From contig NZ_CP107048.1 in the NCBI RefSeq assembly GCF_025736935.1, positions 1,811,501 to 1,875,500 of the forward strand: a stretch of 64,000 nucleotides of DNA, in the 5' to 3' direction. The DNA is from Qipengyuania sp. SS22 (GTDB lineage Bacteria; Pseudomonadota; Alphaproteobacteria; Sphingomonadales; Sphingomonadaceae). Below the pieces are notes generated by a model that had not been told where the DNA came from, searched no databases, and worked only from the letters and a program-made list of their open reading frames with translations. Each line of letters starts with the position of its first letter. Within the stretch, counting starts at the first letter, position 1. A program made the position numbers and the translations under genes. This document shows positions 44,291 to 51,904 of this stretch, piece by piece.

Positions 44291-44713
44291 GTCGTGTTTC
44301 AGTTGCGTTCCGATACTGGCCTGAAATGATCCCGTAACAAAACCCACGCGAAACTCACGATTCGCAGCGTATATTTGAGCGAACTCAAGTAATATCCGTC
44401 ACTTGAACGGGGGCCTGCGGCTTACACGTGAGTCAACAAGTATATTTCAGATTTTTTGCAGTTATCCCCCTTGCGACTCATCCGGCGAGCGACCTACACA
44501 ATGGCTCTCGGTTCGGGGCGGGACAGCCCGGACCTTTAGATTATCGACGAGCGAGGGCGACCTTCGGATACACCGATTCCGGAGTGAGGCGATGCTGTGC
44601 CCGGCCTTGCCAATGTTAGAAGCAAACGAGTGGCGCCGCGGCGTTCACCGGGGGATGATACAAGAATGCGTAAGGCATCAGACATTGGTTCGCGCAAGGC
44701 ACAGGACGATTTC
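44291..44713 (+). promoter_or_regulatory. dnaA upstream region with inverted repeat and weak DnaA boxes
   Basis: The gap of over 400 bases before dnaA is AT-richer than average. It holds TTGAG-CGAA-CTCAA (44375-44388) inside a longer imperfect palindrome flanked by ATATT and AATAT, and two imperfect DnaA-box-like sequences, TTATCCCCC (44462-44470) and TTATCGACG (44541-44549). A CACGTG palindrome lies between. These fit autoregulation of dnaA, but the box number is too low for a replication origin. No confident -10/-35 pair was found. Confidence 0.45.
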
Positions 44714-46126
44714 ATGGAAGATCAAGAGGCGGTGAACCTGGCGGCGGACTGGGCCGATATCAGCCAGGGCCTGCGCAAGGATCTTGGTCACCAGCTGCAC
44801 AGCCAGTGGATCAAGCCGATCCAGGTCGGCGGGATCGACAAGGACAGCGGTACACTCGACCTGTTCCTGCCCACCGAATTCAGCGCCAATTGGGTCAAGG
44901 ACCGCTTTGCCGACCGGCTCAGCCTGGCGTGGAAGATCGCGCGCAGCGAAGTGCGCGACGTGCGTATCCAGGTCCATCCCGGCCGCCGCCAGGTCGCCGA
45001 TTTGCGCCTCCATTCGGACGGGCGCCGCCCGGCCAATGACGGGGCGGATACCTCGATGATGGCGATCGGTGCCGACACGCTTGGCGATACCGGATTCACC
45101 AGCTCGGTCGGACTCGACCCCAGCCTCACCTTCGCCGCCTTCATCACCGGCGAAGCCAATGTGCTGGCGTTCAACGCCGCGCAGCGCATGGGCGCCACCG
45201 AGAAACCGCAGTTCAGCCCGCTCTATCTCAAGGCCGCTACCGGCCAGGGCAAGACGCACCTGCTGCACGCCACGGGTCACGCCTTCCTCCAGGCGCATCC
45301 GCGCAGCCGCATCTTCTACTGCAGCGCCGAGCGCTTCATGGTCGAGTTCGTCCAGGCGTTGAAAGCCAACCAGATGCTGGAATTCAAGGCCCGGCTGCGC
45401 AGCTTCGACCTGCTGCTGGTGGACGATATCCAGTTCATCATCGGCAAGGCCAGCGCGCAGGAAGAACTGCTCTACACGATCGATGCGCTGCTCGCCGAAG
45501 GCAAGCGGCTGGTGTTCGCCGCCGACCGCGCACCGCAAGCGCTCGACGGGGTCGAACCGCGCCTGCTCAGCCGGCTGTCGATGGGCCTCGTCGCCGATAT
45601 CCAGGCGGCGGACATCGAACTGCGCAAGAAGATCCTCACCTCCAAGCTGACGCGTTTCGCACCGCTCGATGTGCCCGCGGACGTGCTCGACTTCCTCGCC
45701 CGCACCATCACGCGCAATATCCGCGAACTGGTCGGCGGGCTCAACAAGCTGATCGCCTATGCGCAGCTGACCGGGCAGGAAGTCTCGCTCCAGCTGGCCG
45801 AGGAACAGCTGACCGACATCCTGTCGGCCAACCGCCGCCGGATCACCATCGACGAGATCCAGCGCACCGTGTGCCAGTTCTACCGGATCGACCGCAGCGA
45901 GATGAGCTCCAAGCGCCGCGCGCGCGCCGTGGTTCGCCCGCGGCAGGTGGCGATGTATCTGTCGAAAGTGCTCACCCCGCGCAGCTATCCCGAAATCGGG
46001 CGCAAGTTCGGCGGGCGCGACCATTCGACCGTGATCCACGCAGTGCGGCTGATCGAGGATTTGCGCCAGCGCGATGCCGATATGGACGGCGATGTGCGCA
46101 GCCTGCTCCGGCAGCTCGAAAGCTGA
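44714..46126 (+). CDS. dnaA: Chromosomal replication initiator protein DnaA
   Basis: 470 residues. Domain I begins AADWADISQGLRKDLGHQLHSQWIKPIQ; the linker is followed by AAA+ domain III with Walker A GQGKTHLL and Walker B LLLVDDIQF; domain IV ends with the DNA-binding signature IGRKFGGRDHSTVIHAV. DnaA opens the origin and regulates its own gene. ATG at 44714 (MEDQEAVN) is preferred, with AGGACG upstream; ATG 44666 is also in frame and would add 16 residues. Confidence 0.96.
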   Translation: MEDQEAVNLAADWADISQGLRKDLGHQLHSQWIKPIQVGGIDKDSGTLDLFLPTEFSANWVKDRFADRLSLAWKIARSEVRDVRIQVHPGRRQVADLRLHSDGRRPANDGADTSMMAIGADTLGDTGFTSSVGLDPSLTFAAFITGEANVLAFNAAQRMGATEKPQFSPLYLKAATGQGKTHLLHATGHAFLQAHPRSRIFYCSAERFMVEFVQALKANQMLEFKARLRSFDLLLVDDIQFIIGKASAQEELLYTIDALLAEGKRLVFAADRAPQALDGVEPRLLSRLSMGLVADIQAADIELRKKILTSKLTRFAPLDVPADVLDFLARTITRNIRELVGGLNKLIAYAQLTGQEVSLQLAEEQLTDILSANRRRITIDEIQRTVCQFYRIDRSEMSSKRRARAVVRPRQVAMYLSKVLTPRSYPEIGRKFGGRDHSTVIHAVRLIEDLRQRDADMDGDVRSLLRQLES

Positions 46127-46178
46127 CGGGATAAGCGCGCCCCCGCGCGCATTTCCTCCCCACCCCATTCACACTGCT

Positions 46179-46206
46179 TCGACAGCTCTGTGAACAGAGC
46201 TGTCGA
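46179..46206. repeat. Perfect 12-bp hairpin downstream of dnaA
   Basis: TCGACAGCTCTG, loop TGAA, and CAGAGCTGTCGA form a perfect 12-bp inverted repeat in the 111-base gap between dnaA and the DUF983 gene. No T-tract follows, so it is not a typical terminator. It could be an operator for the downstream genes or an RNA structure. Confidence 0.55.
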
Positions 46207-46237
46207 CAGGCGCCATCCCGCGCGCCAAAGAGCCTGC

Positions 46238-46672
46238 ATGCCGCAGACACCTCCCGCCGCCCCGCGCGCCGATATCGCCCTGCCCGCCTCCTTCGGTGCT
46301 GCGCTGTGGCGCGGCGCGCGATGCCGGTGCCCGCGGTGCGGCGAAGCGCGGATGTTCCGCCGGTGGCTCAAACCGCATGACCACTGTCCCGCCTGCGGCC
46401 TCGATATCTCGGGCCAGCGCGCGGACGATTTTCCGGCCTATGTCTCGATCTTCGTCACCGGCCATCTGCTCGCGCCGGTCCTGATCATTCTGGCGAGCGA
46501 TTTCGCGCTGTCTAGCATGGCAATCCTCGCCATCATCCTGCCGCTGGCAGTGATTTTCATGCTGGCTACGCTGCAGCCCGCCAAGGGCGCGGTGATCGCG
46601 CTGCAATGGTGGCACGGCATGCACGGCTTTCGCCGCGAGCGGCTGCCCGAGCCCGAGGATCAAGTGGAATGA
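46238..46672 (+). CDS. DUF983 zinc-ribbon membrane protein
   Basis: 144 residues. A zinc ribbon (CRCPRCGEARMFRRWLKPHDHCPACGLD) is followed by two membrane spans (VSIFVTGHLLAPVLIILA and MAILAIILPLAVIFMLA). This is DUF983, of unknown function, common in alphaproteobacteria and sometimes near cytochrome oxidase genes. ATG 46238 is used; the earlier in-frame ATG at 46190 lies within the hairpin. Its stop overlaps the start of the next gene. Confidence 0.88.
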   Translation: MPQTPPAAPRADIALPASFGAALWRGARCRCPRCGEARMFRRWLKPHDHCPACGLDISGQRADDFPAYVSIFVTGHLLAPVLIILASDFALSSMAILAIILPLAVIFMLATLQPAKGAVIALQWWHGMHGFRRERLPEPEDQVE

Positions 46673-47442
46673 GCCTGCCGCCCGGCCGCCTCGACCGGTT
46701 CGCGCGGCATATCGTGCTGCCCGAAGTGGGCGGCGCGGGGCAGGTCGCACTGGCGGGCAAGCATCTGGTGCTGGTAGGCCTCGGCGGGATCGGTTCGCCC
46801 GCGCTGCAATATCTCGCCGGCGCGGGGATCGGGAAACTGACGCTGGTCGATGACGACCGGGTCGATGCCAGCAACCTCCAGCGCCAGACGCTGTATAACG
46901 AACGCGATGTCGGCCATGGCAAGGCAGTGATCGCCAAGCGCTGGGTGACCGGCTTCGATGCCGCGCTCGATGTCTCCATCAGCGACCGCCGGATCACGCG
47001 CGACAATGCGCACGAACTGGTGGTCGATGCCGATCTGATTCTCGACGGGACCGACAATTTCGCCACCCGGCTGGCGGTGGCCGATGCCTGCGTGGCCGAG
47101 CGCGTTCCACTGCTCTCGGCGGCGGTCGGTCGCTTTCAGGGGCAGGTCGGTGCCTTTGCCGGACACCTTCCCAACCAGCCCTGCTACCGCTGCTTCGTCG
47201 GCGATGCCTTCGATGCGGAGGATTGCGACACCTGCGCCGAAGACGGGATGCTTGGCGCGATGGCCGGCTGGGTGGCGACCTTCGCGGCGCTGCAGGCAGT
47301 GCGCATCCTGCTCGACGGGGTCAGCGCGCTGGGCGAGGCCGATTGGGGCCGGGTCCATCTGCTCGACGGGCTGAAGCCCGGCATGCGCAGCTTCACCATC
47401 ACCAAGGACCCGGCGTGTAGCGCCTGCGGGTCAGCCGCCTAG
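46669..47442 (+). CDS. HesA/MoeB/ThiF family adenylyltransferase
   Basis: 257 residues of the E1-like superfamily: nucleotide loop LVGLGGIGSPALQYLAGAG, acidic LVDDDRVDASNLQRQ, DGTDNFATR, and four zinc Cys in CYRCF and CSAC. These enzymes adenylate the C-terminal Gly-Gly of MoaD or ThiS for sulfur transfer. A dedicated sulfur-carrier gene is not beside it, so MoeB and ThiF roles cannot be separated. It starts inside the stop of the DUF983 gene and ends overlapping the convergent sirtuin gene. Confidence 0.92.
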   Translation: MSLPPGRLDRFARHIVLPEVGGAGQVALAGKHLVLVGLGGIGSPALQYLAGAGIGKLTLVDDDRVDASNLQRQTLYNERDVGHGKAVIAKRWVTGFDAALDVSISDRRITRDNAHELVVDADLILDGTDNFATRLAVADACVAERVPLLSAAVGRFQGQVGAFAGHLPNQPCYRCFVGDAFDAEDCDTCAEDGMLGAMAGWVATFAALQAVRILLDGVSALGEADWGRVHLLDGLKPGMRSFTITKDPACSACGSAA

Positions 47443-48132
47443 GACTTCCGCGACCCATTCGGGGACCACCTGCGTCGCCGGGCCATGGCGCGACTGGTGA
47501 AACCAGCGCGATCCCATGCTTGCCTCGAGATTGAGCTCGAGCGTGCGCACGCGCATCTCGCGGGCGTCCTGGACGAAGCCCGCCGCGGGGTAGACTGCCC
47601 CTGAAGTGCCGATCGAGACGAACAGATCCGCCTGCCACAGCGCGGCATGGATACGCTCCATTTCGTAAGGCATCTCGCCGAACCACACGACATCGGGCCG
47701 CAGCGCGGGCTTGCCGCAAGCGGGACATGGCGGGCGGTCGATCATTGGGCCGGTCCAGCGCGAACGGGTGTCGCAGGCAGTGCACCAGGCGTTGAGATGC
47801 GTGCCATGCATATGGAGCACGCGCCGCGCGCCGGCGCGTTCGTGCAGATCGTCGACATTCTGCGTCACCACCAGCAGCTCGCCGTCCCATTCCGCATCGA
47901 GCCGCGCGATCGCCTCATGCGCGGCATTGGGCTGCTTGGCCTGGATCGCCTCGCGCCGCTGGTCGTAGAAGCGCAGCACGAGGTCGGGATCGCGCACAAA
48001 CGCCTCGGGCGTGGCGACGTCCTCGACCCGGTGCTGTTCCCACAGGCCGCCGCCATCGCGGAAGGTATCGATCCCGCTTTCGGCGGAGATGCCGGCCCCG
48101 GTGAGGATCACGATGTTGCGCATATCGGTCAT
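47431..48132 (-). CDS. cobB: NAD-dependent protein deacylase, sirtuin
   Basis: 233 residues. The NAD loop is GAGISAESGIDTFRD, with TQNVDDLH, catalytic His in HMHG, and a four-Cys zinc site (CTAC and CPAC). A FYDQRREAI segment places Tyr and Arg like SIRT5 and E. coli CobB, suggesting desuccinylase or demalonylase ability in addition to deacetylation. Start is ATG 48132 or 48123. It diverges from dapB. Confidence 0.94.
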   Translation of the reverse strand: MTDMRNIVILTGAGISAESGIDTFRDGGGLWEQHRVEDVATPEAFVRDPDLVLRFYDQRREAIQAKQPNAAHEAIARLDAEWDGELLVVTQNVDDLHERAGARRVLHMHGTHLNAWCTACDTRSRWTGPMIDRPPCPACGKPALRPDVVWFGEMPYEMERIHAALWQADLFVSIGTSGAVYPAAGFVQDAREMRVRTLELNLEASMGSRWFHQSRHGPATQVVPEWVAEVLGG

Positions 48133-48202
48133 TTGCCCTCAAGTAGCGATGCGGTAGGGCAAGTCAAAGACCGGCCATGAACCGTGGCCGATAGGGGAAA
48201 CA

Positions 48203-48931
48203 ATGGCGCAGATCGGGATTATCGGGTGCGAAGGCGCCATGGGCCATGCGCTTGCCGCCGTGATCGGTGCAAGCGGGCATGAACTGGCGGGCGGGATCGA
48301 CAAGGGCGGCGACGCGGCGGGGCTGGCCGATGCGAGCGAGGTGTTGGTCGATTTCTCGACCCCCGGCGCGCTGTGCATCAACCTCCATGCCGCGATCGGT
48401 GCGGGCGTGCCGCTGGTGATCGGCACGACCGGGCTGGAGGAGCGGCATCACGCCGCGATCGACGACGCTGCACGCGCAGTGCCGGTGCTGCAGACGGGCA
48501 ATACCTCTCTCGGCGTGACGCTGCTTGCGCATCTGGTCCGCGAGGCCGCCGCACGGCTCGGGCCCGATTGGGATATAGAAATCCTCGAGATGCATCATCG
48601 GCGCAAGGTCGATGCCCCCAGCGGAACCGCGCTGCTGCTCGGTGAAGCTGCGGCCAGCGGGCGCGGGATCGACCTCGCCGGCCATTCCGAACGCGGACGT
48701 GACGGACACACCGGCGCGCGCGAGGAAGGCGCGATCGGTTTCGCCAGCCTGCGCGGCGGCACCGTGGCGGGCGAGCACAGCGCGATCCTGGCGGGCGAGG
48801 AAGAACGCATCACCCTGTCGCACAGCGCCGAGAACCGCTCGATCTTCGCCCGCGGCGCGGTGCGCGCGGCCGAATGGATGATCGGGCGCGATCCGGGCCG
48901 CTATTCGATGGACCAGGTGCTGGGGATTTGA
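48203..48931 (+). CDS. dapB: 4-hydroxy-tetrahydrodipicolinate reductase
   Basis: 242 residues. DapB makes tetrahydrodipicolinate in lysine and diaminopimelate synthesis. N-terminal nucleotide loop IGIIGCEGAMGHAL, catalytic EMHHRRKVDAPSGTAL, and C-terminal HSAENRSIFARGAVRAAEW are all present. dapE lies about 5 kb to the right but is not in the same operon. Confidence 0.96.
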   Translation: MAQIGIIGCEGAMGHALAAVIGASGHELAGGIDKGGDAAGLADASEVLVDFSTPGALCINLHAAIGAGVPLVIGTTGLEERHHAAIDDAARAVPVLQTGNTSLGVTLLAHLVREAAARLGPDWDIEILEMHHRRKVDAPSGTALLLGEAAASGRGIDLAGHSERGRDGHTGAREEGAIGFASLRGGTVAGEHSAILAGEEERITLSHSAENRSIFARGAVRAAEWMIGRDPGRYSMDQVLGI

Positions 48932-48935
48932 GCCT

Positions 48936-49733
48936 GTGACCCTGCGCGCCCGCCTGCACCGGCAATTGCATATCGGCTCGTGGCCGAACGGCCGGCTGAC
49001 GGGGCTCAACATCTTCGTGGTGTGGACGATCCTGCTGGCATTGCTGGTGGGGATCGTGGCGACCGAGCCGCAGATCCGCATCCCCTACCAGCGCGAAATC
49101 CTGATCGCCGAGTTTGTCTTCGGCACGATCTTCCTCGTCGAATATCTCGGGCGCATCTATGCCGCGCCCGAACGAGAGGGGCCGGGTTCCGCCTGGGCCA
49201 AGCGCTGGCGCTTCATCCTGTCGCCGATCGGGATCATCGACCTGATCGTGGTCGCAGTGAGCATGGCGCCCTTCTTCATTGCGAATGCTGCGGTGCTGCG
49301 CGTCATCCGGCTGCTGCGGATCGTCTCGATCCTCAAGTTCAGCCGCTTCTCCGCCGCGATGCGCGAAATCGGCGCCGCGCTGCGCGAACGCAGCTACGAT
49401 CTGATCGTCTGCGCCACGCTGGCGCTGGTGCTGGTGCTGCTGGGCGCGGCGGGGCTCTATTGGATCGAGGGCAGCCTGCAGCCCAAGCAGTTCGGTTCGA
49501 TCCCGCGTGCGCTGTGGTGGGCGGTGATCACGCTGACCACGGTCGGTTATGGCGATGTCTATCCGGTAACCACCGCAGGGCGGCTGATCGGTTCGATAGT
49601 GGCCATCGGCGGGGTGCTGCTGGTGGCGCTGCCGACGGGCATCGTCGCCGCCGCCTTCAGCGATGCGATGCAGCGCCGCCGCGAAGCGATGGCCCGCGCG
49701 CTGGAAGACATCGAAGGCTCGATCCCCGAATGA
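48936..49733 (+). CDS. Voltage-gated potassium channel-type ion transporter
   Basis: 265 residues with six membrane helices: a voltage-sensor region (S1-S4) in which S4 reads RVIRLLRIVSILKFSRF with regularly spaced Arg, and a pore with selectivity filter TTVGYGDVYP. The GTG at 48936 starts four bases after dapB. Channels of this Kv type are widespread and poorly studied in alphaproteobacteria. Confidence 0.92.
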   Translation: MTLRARLHRQLHIGSWPNGRLTGLNIFVVWTILLALLVGIVATEPQIRIPYQREILIAEFVFGTIFLVEYLGRIYAAPEREGPGSAWAKRWRFILSPIGIIDLIVVAVSMAPFFIANAAVLRVIRLLRIVSILKFSRFSAAMREIGAALRERSYDLIVCATLALVLVLLGAAGLYWIEGSLQPKQFGSIPRALWWAVITLTTVGYGDVYPVTTAGRLIGSIVAIGGVLLVALPTGIVAAAFSDAMQRRREAMARALEDIEGSIPE

Positions 49734-49743
49734 CCGCCAGATT

Positions 49744-50394
49744 ATGACCAAGGACCAGATATTCGAGTTTTTCCGCCGGCTCGCCGAGGACAACCCCGCG
49801 CCCGAGACCGAGCTGGAATATGGCAATGCCTATCAGCTGGTGGTGGCGGTCGCGCTCTCCGCGCAGGCAACCGACGTGGGGGTGAACAAGGCGACGCGGG
49901 CGCTGTTTCGCGAAGTCGAGACACCGCAGGGCATGCTCGAACTGGGCGAAGACGGGCTCAAGGAGCACATCAAGACCATCGGCCTCTTCAACTCCAAGGC
50001 CAAGAACGTCATCGCGCTCAGCCAGCTGCTGGTCGACGAATATGGCGGCGAAGTGCCCGATACGCGCGAGGACCTCGTCCGGCTGCCCGGCGTCGGACGC
50101 AAGACTGCCAATGTCGTGCTCAATTGCTGGTTCGGGCAGGAGACCTTCGCGGTCGACACGCATATCCTGCGCGTCGGCAACCGTACGGGTTTGGCCAAGG
50201 GCAAGACGCCCGAACAGGTCGAAGCGAAGCTGGAGAAGCGCGTGCCGCAGCCCTTCCGGCTGGGTGCGCATCACTGGCTGATCCTGCACGGCCGCTATAT
50301 CTGCAAGGCGCGCACGCCCGAATGCTGGCGCTGCCCGGTGGTCGATCTGTGCAGCTATCGCAAGAAAGTGCTGGAGAAGCCCAGGGGGCGCTAG
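49744..50394 (+). CDS. nth: Endonuclease III
   Basis: 216 residues. Nth is a DNA glycosylase/AP lyase for oxidised pyrimidines. The HhH-GPD motif is LPGVGRKTANVVLNCWFGQETFAVDTH (Lys and Asp catalytic), and the 4Fe-4S loop is C-x6-C-x2-C-x5-C (CKARTPECWRCPVVDLC). The ATG at 49744 is chosen. The last 177 bases (50218-50394) recur, about 91% identical, at 51408-51584. This full copy is intact. Confidence 0.96.
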   Translation: MTKDQIFEFFRRLAEDNPAPETELEYGNAYQLVVAVALSAQATDVGVNKATRALFREVETPQGMLELGEDGLKEHIKTIGLFNSKAKNVIALSQLLVDEYGGEVPDTREDLVRLPGVGRKTANVVLNCWFGQETFAVDTHILRVGNRTGLAKGKTPEQVEAKLEKRVPQPFRLGAHHWLILHGRYICKARTPECWRCPVVDLCSYRKKVLEKPRGR

Positions 50395-50468
50395 GTGCAA
50401 CGGCTCCCGCCCCCTTTTCCGGTTCACGCCGTGCGGAACGCAAACCTGCGACCGGCGTATCACTGACG

Positions 50469-51347
50469 ATGGACCTGCGGAAGCTGCCCTCCCTCCCGCA
50501 TTGGCTCCTGCCCGTGCCCAAGGTCCGGATCGGGCTCACCTATCTGTGGCGTCACCGCCGCTGGCCCGACCTGCGCCAGCCGCGCCGCTTCACCGAGCTG
50601 GTGCAGCAGCGCAAGCTGGAGGACCGCAATCCCCTGCTGCCAGTGTGGGTCGACAAGATCTCTGCCAAGCACCAGGCGGCCAAAATGCTGGGCGAACGAT
50701 GGATCATCCCCACGCGCTGGACCGGGAGCGTGCTGCCGCAGCACCCGCCCGCGCCCTTCCCCTTCATCCTCAAGGCCAGCCATGGCTGCAACCAGAACGT
50801 GGTCTGCCATCACGCTGCGGATTGGCGGGCGGCGCGGCGCCGGGCTGCACGCTGGACGCGCAGGCCCTATGGCCTGTGGCTCGACGAATGGGCCTATCGC
50901 GACCTCCCGCGCGGCTACATCGTCGAACCCTTCCTCGGGAGCGGCGACCGGCTGCCGGTCGATTACAAGATCTATGTCTTCGGCGGCCGGGCCAGCCTCG
51001 TGCAGGTGCATCTCGACCGTGGGCGCAATCACCGCTGGACGCTGTATGACCGGGCATGGGCGCAGGTCTCGATGCCGGACGAACTTCCCTCGCCTCCCCC
51101 GGCCAATCTCGACCGGATGCTGGCTGCGGCCGAAACGCTGGCGCGGTCCTTCGACTTTGCGCGGATCGATTTCTACGAGATCGATGGCGAGCCGAAATTC
51201 GGCGAGGTCACCTTCTATCCGGGCTCGGGGCTGGATCCGTTCGATCCGCCCGAGCTCGACCGGCACATCGGCGCGCTTTGGCTGGCTGCAATCGCGGGTG
51301 ACCGAGCCGAACCGGAGCAAGAGGAGCTGCAACCGGTCGCGGCGTGA
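50469..51347 (+). CDS. ATP-grasp protein, TupA-like
   Basis: 292 residues. The pattern ISAKHQAAKMLGERWIIPT, PFPFILKASHGCNQNVVC, RGYIVEPFL and RIDFYEIDGEPKFGEVTFYPGSG is that of the ATP-grasp family near the TupA (teichuronopeptide) and polysaccharide-ATP-grasp proteins, which ligate amino acids or sugars to cell-surface polymers. The catalytic acidic residues of the fold lie in the FGEVTFYPGSG region. It sits between nth and a second copy of the nth 3' end; GC content is like its neighbours. A C-terminal Glu-rich tail is odd. Substrate unknown. Confidence 0.85.
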   Translation: MDLRKLPSLPHWLLPVPKVRIGLTYLWRHRRWPDLRQPRRFTELVQQRKLEDRNPLLPVWVDKISAKHQAAKMLGERWIIPTRWTGSVLPQHPPAPFPFILKASHGCNQNVVCHHAADWRAARRRAARWTRRPYGLWLDEWAYRDLPRGYIVEPFLGSGDRLPVDYKIYVFGGRASLVQVHLDRGRNHRWTLYDRAWAQVSMPDELPSPPPANLDRMLAAAETLARSFDFARIDFYEIDGEPKFGEVTFYPGSGLDPFDPPELDRHIGALWLAAIAGDRAEPEQEELQPVAA

Positions 51348-51407
51348 ACCGCAATTGGTGGATTACTGACGGAGATCGCAACGCCAATCCCGACGAGACC
51401 CGAGCCG

Positions 51408-51584
51408 GTCGAAGCCGAGCTGGAAAAGCGTGTGCCGCAGCCCTTCCGGCTGGGCACGCATCACTGGCTGATCCTGCACGGCCGCTACATCTGCAAGGCG
51501 CGCACGCACGAATGCTGGCGCTGGCCGGTGGCCGATCTGTGCAGCTATCGCAAGAAGGCGCTGGAGAAGCCCAAGGGGCCTTAA
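51408..51584 (+). pseudogene. Duplicate of the nth 3' end
   Basis: These 177 bases repeat the last 59 codons of nth (50218-50394) with 16 differences by my count, including the stop (TAA instead of TAG). The frame is still open: VEAELEKRVPQPFRLGTHHW onward. One Fe-S cysteine is lost (the WRCP segment reads WRWP), so even if joined to an N-terminus it would be damaged. It has no start of its own and no upstream nth sequence. It marks one side of the segment that carries the ATP-grasp gene. Confidence 0.88.
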
Positions 51585-51904
51585 TCAACTGCCCTTGTCT
51601 GATCAGTTCCGCACTTCGAACAAACTTTCGCAGGCACAGGACCGGGCAATGTGACAACTCCCCAAAGGTAGTCGTTCACGAAGAGTGATCGTCCGCAGTT
51701 TCGGCATCGGATCAGCAGAGAAGCGAGGCTTGCCATTCCAAATATGATGAGAAACGCAAAGAGCACAGGCTCGCGATTCCGAGCTTCGACGCCCAAACTA
51801 TCCAAAATTGTGGGAAGCCCAAACCATAGCGGAGCCAGCGCTATCAAACCTAGGGATAAGCGCAGCGCACGGGAATAGGGACTGAGTTCCGCCCAGCTAG
51901 ACAT
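51581..51904 (-). CDS. Two-span membrane protein with zinc-ribbon-like Cys pairs
   Basis: 107 residues of no recognised family: membrane spans at about 16-35 (SLGLIALAPLWFGLPTIL) and 46-64 (VLFAFLIIFGMASLASLLI), then CRNC and CSKCG pairs that could hold a zinc. Base composition is lower in GC than its neighbours. Its stop overlaps the nth duplicate by a few bases, and its start overlaps the transporter stop. Reading frame without stops and the Cys pairing support a real gene, but this is modest evidence. Confidence 0.6.
   Translation of the reverse strand: MSSWAELSPYSRALRLSLGLIALAPLWFGLPTILDSLGVEARNREPVLFAFLIIFGMASLASLLIRCRNCGRSLFVNDYLWGVVTLPGPVPAKVCSKCGTDQTRAVD

Noticed and set aside
44221..44713. 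Replication origin beside dnaA
   Set aside because: Only two imperfect DnaA boxes and no AT-rich repeat cluster were found; alphaproteobacterial origins often lie elsewhere.
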